Positions 41,842-51,150 are shown, counted from the first letter of the stretch. The stretch is DNA of 64,000 nt from Klebsiella planticola ATCC 33531 (GCF_000735435.1 NZ_JMPP01000066.1:48768-112767), one strand, 5' to 3'. Numbers and translations are program-made. The notes: generated by a model not told the origin, from the sequence alone.

Positions 41842-42255
41842 CTAGTCCGTGACTTTCAAAGCCAGCTCATAGGCACTGGTTTTTCCTTCATCGCGCGCGC
41901 CGCCCATCTGATACACGCGGACGGTATATTTTCCGTTGGTTGCCAGGCGCTGCTCAAAAGCACCTTCTGTCATCGAGCCATTAAAAATGGTTTCGTTCGC
42001 GGGGTTGATCACGTTGAAATAAGGATGAGGCCATTTGCTCTTCAGGGTGACGTGCATTAGCTGGCCCGCTTTTGCCACCAGCGTGTAATCTTTCACATCG
42101 GCGCCGCTCAGGGCATTTGTAATGGTGGTTCCGCTGGTGCCTTTATCGAAATGAACCGGGATCGTGTTTATCTTATAACCCGCCATGACAGATAATGGTG
42201 CCAATAAACAACCTGCACAGATCAAGCTACCAACAATTAACTTTAAATTTTTCAT
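41842..42255 (-). CDS. Small secreted protein resembling PliG/PliI lysozyme inhibitors
   Basis: The 137-residue product has a signal peptide of about 25 residues ending VMA. The beta-rich mature part has DYTLVAKAGQLMHVTLKS near 56-73 and GKYTVRVYQMGGARDE near 108-123, followed by AYELALKV. The Tyr-x-Val-Arg-Val-x-Gln ... Ala-Arg pattern is that of the periplasmic inhibitors of goose-type and invertebrate-type lysozymes (PliG and PliI), which block host muramidases. Similarity is by motif recollection only; a general pre-peptidase-like or other small beta domain is the alternative. It is a single gene downstream of yahB. Confidence 0.6.
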   Translation of the reverse strand: MKNLKLIVGSLICAGCLLAPLSVMAGYKINTIPVHFDKGTSGTTITNALSGADVKDYTLVAKAGQLMHVTLKSKWPHPYFNVINPANETIFNGSMTEGAFEQRLATNGKYTVRVYQMGGARDEGKTSAYELALKVTD

Positions 42256-42317
42256 TTAATTAACACCTTATGTTTTTATATCTGGTGTTATAGCACATAA
42301 GGTATTCCAGAAAAATT

Positions 42318-43277
42318 TCAGGAAATAGATTGAAACGATTTCACCGTCATCTCGCGGTGAAGTAAATCACTATAGATAGCGGTTAATATCCCACCGGGGC
42401 GAAACTCTTTCTTTATCCACTGCGTCACCTGTCCACTGGCCGCGTGCTGGGTCGCCAGCAGCATTCCTGAATCCTGGCGAGGGTTATGAATCTGGCGGGT
42501 AATCAGCCGGTTTTCCGCCATGGCCTCACGAACCATATAATCCGGCAGAAAACCAATGCCTTCACCGAGGATCTGGCACTGGCATTTGGTATTAAAGTCC
42601 GGCACCAGAATCGCCTCCTGCCCGTGCAGTAACCAACCCACTTTCTTATTAATCGTGCTGGCGGTGTCCTCCACCATAATATTGGGGTAAAGCCGTAGCT
42701 GGCTTTCTGCTATCGGTTCCGGCATAAACGCCAGCGGATGATCCGGAGCAATGGCGAAGACCCAACGAATGGCGCCAATTTCAGTGTAGTCAATGCCGCC
42801 ACCGTCGAGCAGCGTATCCGGTGCACCAATCGCGATATTAGCCTGCTGATTAATCATCGAATCCCAGACGCCGTTATACACCTCCGTGGTAACGGTAATT
42901 TGGCAGGTTGGAAACTGTTTTTTGAGCACCTGCAACAGACGCGCCGTATGTCGCGGCGTATAAAGCAGCTGGTTGATGCAGATACGGACCCGGGCCTCAA
43001 TGCCCTGGGCGATGGTATCGATGCTGCGCTTGATGGCGTGGAAATCATTGAGTAAATCCGTGGCCTTACGGAAAAGATAGTAGCCGGACTCCGTCAGCTC
43101 GATGCTACGGGTATTGCGGGTAAACAGCACCACGTCCAGCCCCGTTTCCATGCGCTTGATGGTGTAGCTGATGGCTGATGTCGTTAGCCCCAGCTCGTCT
43201 GCAGCTTTGCTGAAACTACCAAAGCGCGCCGCCGTGGTAAACGCCAGCAGATTTTCTTCAGTAAAAATTGAGTTCAT
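42318..43277 (-). CDS. yahB: LysR-family regulator YahB-like
   Basis: The 319-residue LysR-type protein resembles AllS and YahB. The winged helix is in residues 8-70 (LLAFTTAARFGSFSKAADEL, then TTSAISYTIKRME). The effector domain has QLLYTPRHTARLL near 106-118, like AllS, the activator of allantoin genes. Its gene order with yahC and the divergent yahDEFGIJ matches Escherichia coli yahB, so it is the likely local regulator. The ligand is unknown; similarity to AllS hints at a ureide-like effector, which is inference. Confidence 0.8.
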   Translation of the reverse strand: MNSIFTEENLLAFTTAARFGSFSKAADELGLTTSAISYTIKRMETGLDVVLFTRNTRSIELTESGYYLFRKATDLLNDFHAIKRSIDTIAQGIEARVRICINQLLYTPRHTARLLQVLKKQFPTCQITVTTEVYNGVWDSMINQQANIAIGAPDTLLDGGGIDYTEIGAIRWVFAIAPDHPLAFMPEPIAESQLRLYPNIMVEDTASTINKKVGWLLHGQEAILVPDFNTKCQCQILGEGIGFLPDYMVREAMAENRLITRQIHNPRQDSGMLLATQHAASGQVTQWIKKEFRPGGILTAIYSDLLHREMTVKSFQSIS

Positions 43278-43433
43278 TCGCCCGCTCCTGCTTTCGTCAA
43301 CCGCCCATTAGCCCTACCCTGCAATCGACTCTATTTCCTGTCCCTGTCATCGGGCAATCATTTTTGAATATCTTTTAACACCATGCGCAAGGTCCGCCCA
43401 CGCGGGCCGCGAAATTCTCCGCGGCGCCATGGT

Positions 43434-43928
43434 TCAACGCGGGCTTTTTGAGGTTGCCTCGCTCAGTTTTCGACCGGTATATTCGGAAATCAGCCCTACG
43501 CCGTTGCCGGCCAAAAAACCCAGCAGCGTCACCGGCCAGTTCATCCCGGAGGCGAAAAACAGCGTCATGCCAAGAAAACCGCCGGGAATAAACGCGGTGA
43601 GGGAAAAGCGCCCTTGCCAGACAATCACCGCGGAGAACGGCACCGTGGTGATAACGCTGGCCCAGAAGGATGACATCCCGGTGGCCGCAGTAAGTCCACC
43701 CGCAGCCATCGCCGCCAGAAATGCCCAGACGACGCCGGTGTAGTTAACAAAAAGACTCTTCACAAACCCCTCTTTACCGCCGCCTGCCGCATAAAAACTG
43801 CAAAAAGCGACAAAGCCGATCGTGCCCAGCAATCCCCAGCTCGGATCAAGCCCAACCTGCGAGGAGATCAGCTGCCAGATCCCGGCACAAAGGCCGACAG
43901 TAATCCCCGTTGCGGTGAGTCCGTTCAT
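43434..43928 (-). CDS. yahC: DUF1097 inner membrane protein YahC
   Basis: The 164-residue polytopic membrane protein has about five hydrophobic segments and belongs to the DUF1097 family (YahC, YcdZ). GITVGLCAGIWQLISSQVGL near 8-27 and PGGFLGMTLFFASGMNWPV near 115-133 are visible. It is divergent from yahD and on the same strand as yahB, as in Escherichia coli. It is the only membrane protein of the cluster and therefore the candidate for substrate passage; no transport function is established. Confidence 0.85.
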   Translation of the reverse strand: MNGLTATGITVGLCAGIWQLISSQVGLDPSWGLLGTIGFVAFCSFYAAGGGKEGFVKSLFVNYTGVVWAFLAAMAAGGLTAATGMSSFWASVITTVPFSAVIVWQGRFSLTAFIPGGFLGMTLFFASGMNWPVTLLGFLAGNGVGLISEYTGRKLSEATSKSPR

Positions 43929-44185
43929 CTCTTCCCCCTCGTGATATTGGTCGTGGAAATGGGTTTCGTTCGGGAACTATATAGAAATAATCCCTTCTTG
44001 AATTACGGGAAATCGCCTGCAAGAAACAAACATTGCACTGCCGCACAGTCTGCATCCATTATTAAAAAATATTCAACAATCAGTGGGGTTATCGCGAATA
44101 AAATTTAAGCGGGTTCTTTTATCTATTTTTGGTTGCTATGCTCAAGCCATCAAATAGTTTCAGCCGCAACAACAGGAGCAAGATG

Positions 44186-44791
44186 ATGACCACGGAAAAT
44201 ATTAGTGCTGAATATCTTTTGGCCGCGGAGCAAGGTGATGTCGAACAATTAAAAGCCTGTTTAGCGCGCGGCGTCGATATTAATGTCAGCAATCGCCAGG
44301 GGCGAACCGCTATTACTCTGGCCAGCCTGAATAAACATTATGCCTGCGTTTCTGTACTCATTGCCGCTGGTGTCGATATTGATAAGCAGGACCAGACCTG
44401 TTTTAACCCGTTCTTACTGAGCTGCCTGAATAATGACGTCGAGCTGCTGCGCTTAATTTTGCCAGCTAAACCTGACCTTGCGCGTTTAAGCCGTTTCGGC
44501 GGCGTCGGTCTGACGCCGGCCTGCGAAAAAGGCCATCTTGAGATCGTTAAAATTCTGCTGACCGAAACCGATATTAACGTCAACCACACCAACTTTGTCG
44601 GCTGGACACCGCTGCTGGAAGCGATTGTCTTAAACGACGGCGGCGCAACGCAGCAAGCGATCGTTAAGCTGCTGCTGAACCACGGCGCCAATCCACATAT
44701 GACCGATAAATATGGCAAATCGCCGCTGGAACTGGCATGGGATAAGGGCTTTGCTGAAATCGCCCACCTGCTGGTCGCCGCCGGTGCCTGA
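44186..44791 (+). CDS. yahD: Ankyrin repeat protein YahD
   Basis: The 201-residue cytosolic protein is made of about five ankyrin repeats. Units such as GDVEQLKACLARGVDINVSN, then GRTAITLASLNKHYACVSVLIAAG, and KSPLELAWDKGFAEIAHLLVAAGA at the C-terminus show the TPL-A-x-x-G-H pattern. There is no signal sequence. Of two adjacent ATGs I favour 44186, seven bases after AGGAG and giving the known length; 44183 is equally open. It probably mediates protein-protein contact within the yah system. It is the first gene of the plus-strand yah operon. Confidence 0.88.
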   Translation: MTTENISAEYLLAAEQGDVEQLKACLARGVDINVSNRQGRTAITLASLNKHYACVSVLIAAGVDIDKQDQTCFNPFLLSCLNNDVELLRLILPAKPDLARLSRFGGVGLTPACEKGHLEIVKILLTETDINVNHTNFVGWTPLLEAIVLNDGGATQQAIVKLLLNHGANPHMTDKYGKSPLELAWDKGFAEIAHLLVAAGA

Positions 44792-44830
44792 AGAAGGAGA
44801 ATTGCCATCGACACCACCTCACGGCGGTGT

Positions 44831-45694
44831 GTGCAAGCGCTAACTGCGGATGAGAGCTTTCTCACTCAACGCGGCGGCGGACGGGTCGAGCAGGTCTTCT
44901 CGCGTGCGGTCAACCTGCTAGTCCCCGATAAGCCAGGGCTCCTGACGCTGCTGTGCGCCGCATATGACAACGCGCCCAACAGCTGTAGGTTAGCACTCAC
45001 CTACTTTGACAACCTGTTCCGGCCAGGGGAAAGCGTCCGGTTCACCGATTCAGGGATTTACATTGGCCATGATAAATGGATAGACATCCACCGCTGTGAG
45101 CGCTGGCAAATGCCAGGGGCCGTATTAAGCGCGGCAGCATTTACCCGGATAGCCTGGCGACGATGGCAAAACATTATCATTGAGCAACTGCATGAGGACG
45201 ACACGTTATTTCTTTATCGCGGTGACAATCCGTTTTATAAAGCGATGGGGCGAGAATTACAGCATCGACGGGAAATATTATTTAATGCGCTTCGGCAAAA
45301 TAAAAACATCAGTGCCGCCATTGCTAATATGCTCGGCCTGGGTATTGGCCTGACGCCCTCGGCGGATGATTACCTGGTAGGACTTAGCGTTATTTTATTT
45401 ATTCATGGACACCCGGCCAATCAATACCGGAATGAATTTTTAGCGGCGCTGCAATGTGCCAGGCATAACACCACGCCGCTCAGCGCGATTACGCTGGAGG
45501 CAGCGATTAATCAGCGCTATCGCGAAAGTATCGCCGGGTTGATAAATATCATAATTAATCAACCCACAATCTTTTCTATTGAGGCAATTGCCGATATTAA
45601 AAATATTGGCTCAAGTTCCGGCAGCGACATGCTATTGGGCATGGCGGATGCCTGCGCGCTGAGCCAAACGTATGGAGGGAATTATGTCAGTTAA
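44831..45694 (+). CDS. yahE: DUF2877 protein YahE (carbamoyltransferase-associated)
   Basis: The 287-residue soluble protein has the DUF2877 signatures LGLGIGLTPSADDYLVGL near 170-187 and SSGSDMLLGMAD near 266-277. These are shared with YlbF/AllH, one of three proteins required for oxamate transcarbamylase. The only standard initiator is GTG 44831, which lacks a ribosome site. A strong AAGGAGA at 44794-44800 instead points to an in-frame ATT (44801) or ATC (44807), so the true N-terminus is unsettled. The 3' end overlaps yahF by 11 bp. Confidence 0.83.
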   Translation: MQALTADESFLTQRGGGRVEQVFSRAVNLLVPDKPGLLTLLCAAYDNAPNSCRLALTYFDNLFRPGESVRFTDSGIYIGHDKWIDIHRCERWQMPGAVLSAAAFTRIAWRRWQNIIIEQLHEDDTLFLYRGDNPFYKAMGRELQHRREILFNALRQNKNISAAIANMLGLGIGLTPSADDYLVGLSVILFIHGHPANQYRNEFLAALQCARHNTTPLSAITLEAAINQRYRESIAGLINIIINQPTIFSIEAIADIKNIGSSSGSDMLLGMADACALSQTYGGNYVS

Positions 45695-47231
45695 AATAGT
45701 CGTGAAGAAGAATACCTATTTTGATTCCGTCTCATTAATGTCGATATCCACCCGCGCCAATAAGATCGACGGCGTAGAGCAGGCATTTGTAGCGATGGCG
45801 ACCGAAATGAACAAAGGGGTTCTGCATAACCTGGGACTGCTGACGCCGCAGCTGGAAGCGGCGAAAAACGGCGACCTGATGATCGTCATAAATGGCAAAG
45901 ACGGCGCCGATAACGAGCAAATTCTGGCCGAGATCGAAACGCTATTTAGCAAAAAAGCGGAAAGCGGCCAGCACGAAGCGCGCTATGCCACCCTCGCCAG
46001 CGCTAAAAAGCATCTTCCGGACAGCAATATGGCGGTTATCTCAGTCAACGGCCTGTTCGCCGCCCGCGAAGCACGACAGGCGTTACAAAGCGGCCTCAAC
46101 GTGATGCTGTTTTCCGATAACGTCTCTCTCGAGGACGAACTGGCGCTGAAACAGCTGGCCCACGAGAAAGGTTTGCTGCTGATGGGGCCAGACTGCGGGA
46201 CCGCCATCATTAACGGCACCGGTCTGTGCTTCGCGAATGCGGTACGTCGCGGCAACATTGGTATTATCGGCGCCTCTGGCACCGGTAGCCAGGAGCTGAG
46301 CGTGCGTATTCACGAGTTCGGCGGCGGCGTATCGCAGCTTATCGGTACCGGCGGTCGCGACCTGAGTGAAAAAATCGGCGGCATGATGATGCTCGATGCC
46401 CTTCAGATGCTGGAAGCGGATCCGCAAACGGAAATTATCGCCCTCGTCTCCAAGCCGCCTGCCCCGACAGTGGCGAAAAAAGTGCTGGAGCGCGCCCGCG
46501 CCTGCCGTAAACCGGTGGTCGTGTGCTTCCTGGGCCGCGCCGAACCAGCGGCCGACGAGCAAGGTCTGCAGTTTGCCCGCGGCACCAGAGAAGCGGCGCT
46601 GAAGGCGGTGCTGCTGAGCGGCGTTAAGCAAGAAAATCTCGATTTACCCCCGCTGAACCCGGCATTGATTGCTGACGTGCGTGCGCAGCTCGCACCGCAG
46701 CAGAAATACATTCGCGGCCTGTTCTGCGGCGGTACTCTGTGCGACGAAACCATGTTCGCCGTTCTGGAAAAACACGCCGAAGTTTACAGCAACATTCAGC
46801 CGGATCCGGCTTATCGCCTGAACGATATCAACCACAGCATCAAGCACACCTTCCTCGATTTCGGCGATGACGACTTCACCAATGGTAAGCCACACCCGAT
46901 GATCGACCCCATCAACCGCATCAGCCGCCTGCTGCAGGAAGCGCGCGATCCTGAGGTTGCGGTGATCGTGATGGATTTCGTGCTGGGCTTTGGCTCGCAC
47001 GACGATCCGGTCGGTTCGACGATCGAGGCGATCAAAGAGGCAAAAGCCATTGCCGCCGCCGATGGCCGTCGGCTGACGATCCTCGCTTACGTTTTAGGCA
47101 CCGATATCGATACGCCATCACGGGAGCAACAGCGCCTGATGCTTAGCGAGGCAGGCGTCATTCTGGCCAACAGCAGTACCGAGACCGGCCTGCTGGCACG
47201 TGAACTTATCTGCAAAGGGGAGAACGCCTGA
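45684..47231 (+). CDS. yahF: FdrA-family protein YahF (succinyl-CoA synthetase-like)
   Basis: The 515-residue cytosolic protein is related to FdrA/AllF and to succinyl-CoA synthetase alpha chains. It has NMAVISVNGLFAAREA near 112-127, LMGPDCGTAIINGTGLCFAN near 166-185, IGIIGASGTGSQEL near 193-206 and LIGTGGRDLSEKIGG near 219-233. AllF is part of the oxamate transcarbamylase of Escherichia coli, and by analogy YahF should form a complex with YahE and YahG that transfers or accepts a carbamoyl group. GAGGG precedes ATG 45684. The stop overlaps the yahG start by one base. Confidence 0.88.
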   Translation: MSVKIVVKKNTYFDSVSLMSISTRANKIDGVEQAFVAMATEMNKGVLHNLGLLTPQLEAAKNGDLMIVINGKDGADNEQILAEIETLFSKKAESGQHEARYATLASAKKHLPDSNMAVISVNGLFAAREARQALQSGLNVMLFSDNVSLEDELALKQLAHEKGLLLMGPDCGTAIINGTGLCFANAVRRGNIGIIGASGTGSQELSVRIHEFGGGVSQLIGTGGRDLSEKIGGMMMLDALQMLEADPQTEIIALVSKPPAPTVAKKVLERARACRKPVVVCFLGRAEPAADEQGLQFARGTREAALKAVLLSGVKQENLDLPPLNPALIADVRAQLAPQQKYIRGLFCGGTLCDETMFAVLEKHAEVYSNIQPDPAYRLNDINHSIKHTFLDFGDDDFTNGKPHPMIDPINRISRLLQEARDPEVAVIVMDFVLGFGSHDDPVGSTIEAIKEAKAIAAADGRRLTILAYVLGTDIDTPSREQQRLMLSEAGVILANSSTETGLLARELICKGENA

Positions 47232-48649
47232 TGAATCAGTCACTATTCAGCCAGCCGCTGAACGTTATTAACGTCGGGATCGCGATGTTCAGCGATGATC
47301 TGAAAAAACAGCATACGGCGGTGACTCAGCTCGACTGGACGCCGCCAGGCCAGGGCAATATGCGGGTGGTCAATGCCCTCGACGCGCTTGCCGATTCAGC
47401 GCTGGCGGATAAAATCGCCGCCGCCAACCAGCAGGCGCTGGAACGCATTATCCAGTCGCATCCGGTGCTGACGGGCTTCGACCAGGCCATCAACGTGGTG
47501 CCTGGGATGACGGAAAAAACCATTCTCCACGCCGGGCCGCCGGTCACGTGGGAAAAGATGTGCGGGGCGATGAAAGGTGCGGTCACCGGCGCGCTGGTAT
47601 TTGAAGGGCTGGCAAAAGATCTTGCTGATGCCGCCGAACTGGCCGCTTCTGGTGAAATCACCTTCTCACCATGCCACGAGCATGACTGCGTCGGGTCCAT
47701 GGCCGGCGTCACCTCCGCCTCCATGTTTATGCATATTGTCGAGAACAAAACCTACGGCAACATCGCTTATACCAACATGAGCGAGCAGATGGCGAAGATC
47801 CTGCGCATGGGGGCGAACGACCAGAGCGTTATCGACCGTCTGAACTGGATGCGTGACGTCCAGGGACCGATGCTGCGCGACGCCATGAAGGTGATTGGCG
47901 AAATCGATCTGCGCCTGATGCTGGCGCAGGCCCTGCATATGGGCGATGAGTGCCACAACCGCAACAATGCCGGTACCACGCTACTGATCCAGGCGCTGAC
48001 GCCGGGCATTATTCAGGCCGGCTATCCGGTCGAACAACAGCGTGAAGTCTTTGAGTTCGTCGCCAGCAGCGACTATTTCTCCGGCCCGACGTGGATGGCA
48101 ATGTGTAAAGCCGCGATGGATGCCGCCCATGGCATTGAGTACAGCACCGTTGTTACCACCATGGCGCGTAATGGCGTCGAGTTTGGCCTGCGAGTCAGCG
48201 GCTTGCCGGGAGAGTGGTTCACCGGCCCGGCACAACAGGTTATTGGCCCGATGTTTGCCGGTTATAAGCCGGAGGATTCCGGTCTCGATATCGGCGATAG
48301 CGCGATTACCGAAACTTACGGCATTGGCGGGTTCGCTATGGCAACGGCGCCGGCCATCGTCGCACTGGTTGGCGGAACGGTGGACGAGGCCATCGATTTC
48401 TCCCGCCAGATGCGGGAAATCACCCTCGGTGAAAACCCGAACGTCACTATCCCGCTGCTCGGGTTTATGGGGGTACCGACCGCTATCGATATTACCCGCG
48501 TCGGCAGCAGCGGTATCCTGCCGGTGATCAATACCGCCATCGCCCACAAAGATGCAGGCATCGGTATGATCGGCGCCGGCATCGTCCACCCGCCGTTTGC
48601 CTGCTTTGAAAAGGCGATTTTGCGCTGGGTCGAACGTTACGGCGCTTAA
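47231..48649 (+). CDS. yahG: DUF1116 protein YahG (transcarbamylase subunit-like)
   Basis: The 472-residue soluble protein is of the DUF1116 family (YlbE/AllG, YahG). Conserved-looking stretches are HAGPPVTWEKMCGAMKGAV near 97-115, FSPCHEHDCVGSMAGVTSAS near 140-159, ALHMGDECHNRNNAGTTLL near 235-253 and MARNGVEFGLRVSGLPGEWF near 311-330. The Cys/His-rich patch near 143-148 could be catalytic or metal-binding. It is coupled to yahF by a TGATG overlap. The partner AllG functions in oxamate transcarbamylase; the substrate of the Yah version is unknown. Confidence 0.88.
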   Translation: MNQSLFSQPLNVINVGIAMFSDDLKKQHTAVTQLDWTPPGQGNMRVVNALDALADSALADKIAAANQQALERIIQSHPVLTGFDQAINVVPGMTEKTILHAGPPVTWEKMCGAMKGAVTGALVFEGLAKDLADAAELAASGEITFSPCHEHDCVGSMAGVTSASMFMHIVENKTYGNIAYTNMSEQMAKILRMGANDQSVIDRLNWMRDVQGPMLRDAMKVIGEIDLRLMLAQALHMGDECHNRNNAGTTLLIQALTPGIIQAGYPVEQQREVFEFVASSDYFSGPTWMAMCKAAMDAAHGIEYSTVVTTMARNGVEFGLRVSGLPGEWFTGPAQQVIGPMFAGYKPEDSGLDIGDSAITETYGIGGFAMATAPAIVALVGGTVDEAIDFSRQMREITLGENPNVTIPLLGFMGVPTAIDITRVGSSGILPVINTAIAHKDAGIGMIGAGIVHPPFACFEKAILRWVERYGA

Positions 48650-48656
48650 CAAAATC

Positions 48657-48687
48657 CCCGGCCTGCGGCGAAAGCGCCCTGGCCGGG
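48657..48687. repeat. Imperfect palindrome between yahG and yahI
   Basis: CCCGGCC and GGCCGGG arms enclose a small inner GGCG-AAA-GCGCC hairpin in the 100-bp gap. It could be a REP-type element protecting or attenuating the operon message. Confidence 0.5.
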
Positions 48688-48749
48688 CTGCCCGTGCAAT
48701 AAATCGGATAACAATAACTCCATTACCTTCTGTACCGGGAACCTACACG

Positions 48750-49700
48750 ATGAAAGAACTTGTGGTCGTTGCCATTGGCGGCAACAGTATCATCAAAGAT
48801 AACGCCAGCCAGTCAATTGAACATCAGGCTGAAGCGGTGAAGGCCGTGGCGGATACGGTGCTGGCCATGCTGGCGTCGGACTACAATCTTGTCCTGACCC
48901 ACGGCAACGGGCCGCAGGTCGGGCTGGATTTACGCCGCGCTGAAATCGCTCATGAGTGCGAAGGTCTGCCGTTGACGCCGCTGGCCAACTGCGTTGCCGA
49001 TACCCAGGGTGGAATCGGCTATCTGATTCAGCAGGCGTTAAATAACCGTCTGGCCCACCGCGGCGAACAAAAAGCGGTGACCGTCGTTACTCAGGTCGAA
49101 GTAGATAAAAATGACCCCGGCTTTACCCACCCGACGAAACCGATTGGCGCATTTTTTAGCGAAGCCCAGCGCGATGATCTCCGGCAGAGGCATCCGGACT
49201 GGCACTTTGTCGAAGATGCCGGGCGTGGCTATCGGCGGGTGGTCGCCTCGCCGGAGCCAAAGCGCATCGTGGAAGCCGAAGCTATTAAAGCGCTGACCCG
49301 GCAAGGGTTTGTGGTGATCGGCGCTGGCGGCGGCGGCATCCCGGTAGTCCGCAGCGCGCAGGGGGATTATCAGAGCGTTGATGCGGTGATTGATAAGGAT
49401 CTCTCAACCGCGCTGCTGGCACGGGAAATTCACGCCGATATTCTGGCTATCACCACCGGCGTTGAAAAAGTGTGCATTCACTTTGGACAACCTCGGCAGC
49501 AGGCGCTGGGGACGGTCAATATCAGCGACATGACCCGCTATATGCAGGAAGGCCACTTTCCGGCCGGCAGCATGTTGCCCAAAATTGTCGCCAGCCTCGC
49601 GTTTTTAAAGCACGGCGGCAAGCGGGTGATTATCACCACCCCAGAGTGCTTACCCGCAGCGCTACGCGGGGAGACCGGCACCCATCTTGTGCACGACTGA
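48750..49700 (+). CDS. yahI: Carbamate kinase YahI
   Basis: The 316-residue amino-acid-kinase-fold enzyme converts carbamoyl phosphate and ADP to ATP, CO2 and ammonia. N-terminal VVVAIGGNSII near 4-14, LVLTHGNGPQVG near 47-58, VDKNDPGFTHPTKPIG near 117-132, VVIGAGGGGIPV near 189-200 and AVIDKDLSTALLA near 213-225 are the carbamate kinase motifs. As last step of a transcarbamylase pathway it would harvest ATP from carbamoyl phosphate made by YahE-F-G. The start at 48750 is chosen on the conserved N-terminus; the open frame upstream is GC-rich spacer. Confidence 0.92.
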   Translation: MKELVVVAIGGNSIIKDNASQSIEHQAEAVKAVADTVLAMLASDYNLVLTHGNGPQVGLDLRRAEIAHECEGLPLTPLANCVADTQGGIGYLIQQALNNRLAHRGEQKAVTVVTQVEVDKNDPGFTHPTKPIGAFFSEAQRDDLRQRHPDWHFVEDAGRGYRRVVASPEPKRIVEAEAIKALTRQGFVVIGAGGGGIPVVRSAQGDYQSVDAVIDKDLSTALLAREIHADILAITTGVEKVCIHFGQPRQQALGTVNISDMTRYMQEGHFPAGSMLPKIVASLAFLKHGGKRVIITTPECLPAALRGETGTHLVHD

Positions 49701-49731
49701 GCAAATAAAGAACAAAGAAAAAGGAAGATCC

Positions 49732-51120
49732 ATGAATAAAGACAATAGCCGTCGCGAATTTCTCAGCCAGAGCGGAAAAATGGTCACCGCCGCCGCCCTG
49801 TTTGCCGCCGCCGCTCCCGTCGTTTACGCCGGCGAGCGCTCGATATCCACGACGTCCTGCGACAACCACAAGGTCATCAGCCCCGACGACACGCACTACT
49901 ATCTCGATAATGTCCTGCTGGAAAGCGGTTTTGAGTATGAAAATGGCGTAGTGGTACACACTCGCACCGAGCGGCAAACCCTCGAGATTGCCGACGGTAA
50001 AATCATCGCGCTACACAACAATCAGAGCCACCCTGATGCCTCCCTGCCCCGCTATGATGCCGGCGGTAAGCTGATGCTCCCGGCGATGCGCGATATGCAT
50101 ATCCATCTGGATAAAACCTTTTACGGCGGCCCGTGGCGTTCACTCAACCGTCCGGCGGGCACCACGATTCAGGACATGATTAAGCTTGAGCAGAAGCTGC
50201 TGCCTGAGCTCCAGCCGTATACCCGCCAGCATGCCGAAAAACTGATCGACCTGCTCCAGTCAAAAGGGTCAACGATAGCCCGCAGTCACTGCAATATCGA
50301 ACCCACCTCCGGGTTGAAAAACCTCGAAAATCTGCAGGCGGTCCTGGCGCACCGCCAGCCGGGTTTCGCGTGCGAGATTGTCGCTTTTCCGCAGCACGGA
50401 CTCCTGCTCTCAAAATCAGAACCGCTGGTACGTGAAGCGATGCAGGCCGGCGCGCACTACGTCGGTGGTCTCGACCCGACTAACGTTGATGGAGCGATGG
50501 AGAAATCCCTCGATACCCTGTTTCAGATAGCGCTGGATTATAACAAAGGGGTCGATATTCACCTGCACGAAACCAGCCCAGCGGGCGTCGCGGCGATAAA
50601 CTATATGGTGGAAACCGTAGAGAAAACCCCGGCGCTAAAAGGCAAGCTGACTATCAGCCACGCTTTTGCGCTGGCGACATTGAACGAACAGCAGGTTGAT
50701 GCCATTGCCAGCCGCATGGCGGCCCAGCAAATCACCATCGCCTCCACCGTGCCGATCGGTACCTTGCACATGCCGCTGCAGCAGCTGCGGGATCAAGGGG
50801 TATTTGTAATGACCGGCACCGACAGTGTGATTGACCATTGGTCGCCATACGGCCTGGGCGACATGCTGGAAAAAGCCAATCTCTACGCCCAGCTCTATAT
50901 CCGCCCCAACGAACAGACCCTTTCGCGTTCGCTGGCAATTGCCACCGGCAACGTACTGCCGCTCAACGATAAAGGCCAGCGCGTCTGGCCGAAAGAGCAG
51001 GATGAGGCCAGCTTTGTGCTGGTCGATGCCTCTTGTTCCGCCGAAGCGGTGGCACGCATTTCACCGCGTACCGCGACCTTCCACAAAGGCAAGATGGTTT
51101 GGGGCAGCGTCGGCGCCTGA
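49732..51120 (+). CDS. yahJ: Tat-exported amidohydrolase YahJ
   Basis: The 462-residue metal-dependent amidohydrolase is of the cytosine deaminase-like group. The N-terminus carries a twin-arginine motif (SRREFLS, residues 6-12), a hydrophobic stretch and VYA near 33, so export as a folded enzyme is likely. Metal motifs are RDMHIHLDKTF near 121-131, DIHLHETSP near 279-287, ISHAFAL near 307-313 and TGTDSVIDHWSPYG near 361-374. AGGAAG precedes the ATG. A periplasmic hydrolase could prepare the compound used by the cytosolic yah enzymes; the reaction is unknown. Confidence 0.88.
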   Translation: MNKDNSRREFLSQSGKMVTAAALFAAAAPVVYAGERSISTTSCDNHKVISPDDTHYYLDNVLLESGFEYENGVVVHTRTERQTLEIADGKIIALHNNQSHPDASLPRYDAGGKLMLPAMRDMHIHLDKTFYGGPWRSLNRPAGTTIQDMIKLEQKLLPELQPYTRQHAEKLIDLLQSKGSTIARSHCNIEPTSGLKNLENLQAVLAHRQPGFACEIVAFPQHGLLLSKSEPLVREAMQAGAHYVGGLDPTNVDGAMEKSLDTLFQIALDYNKGVDIHLHETSPAGVAAINYMVETVEKTPALKGKLTISHAFALATLNEQQVDAIASRMAAQQITIASTVPIGTLHMPLQQLRDQGVFVMTGTDSVIDHWSPYGLGDMLEKANLYAQLYIRPNEQTLSRSLAIATGNVLPLNDKGQRVWPKEQDEASFVLVDASCSAEAVARISPRTATFHKGKMVWGSVGA

Positions 51121-51150
51121 GCATGAGATAATCCCCCCGGCAAAGCGGCG

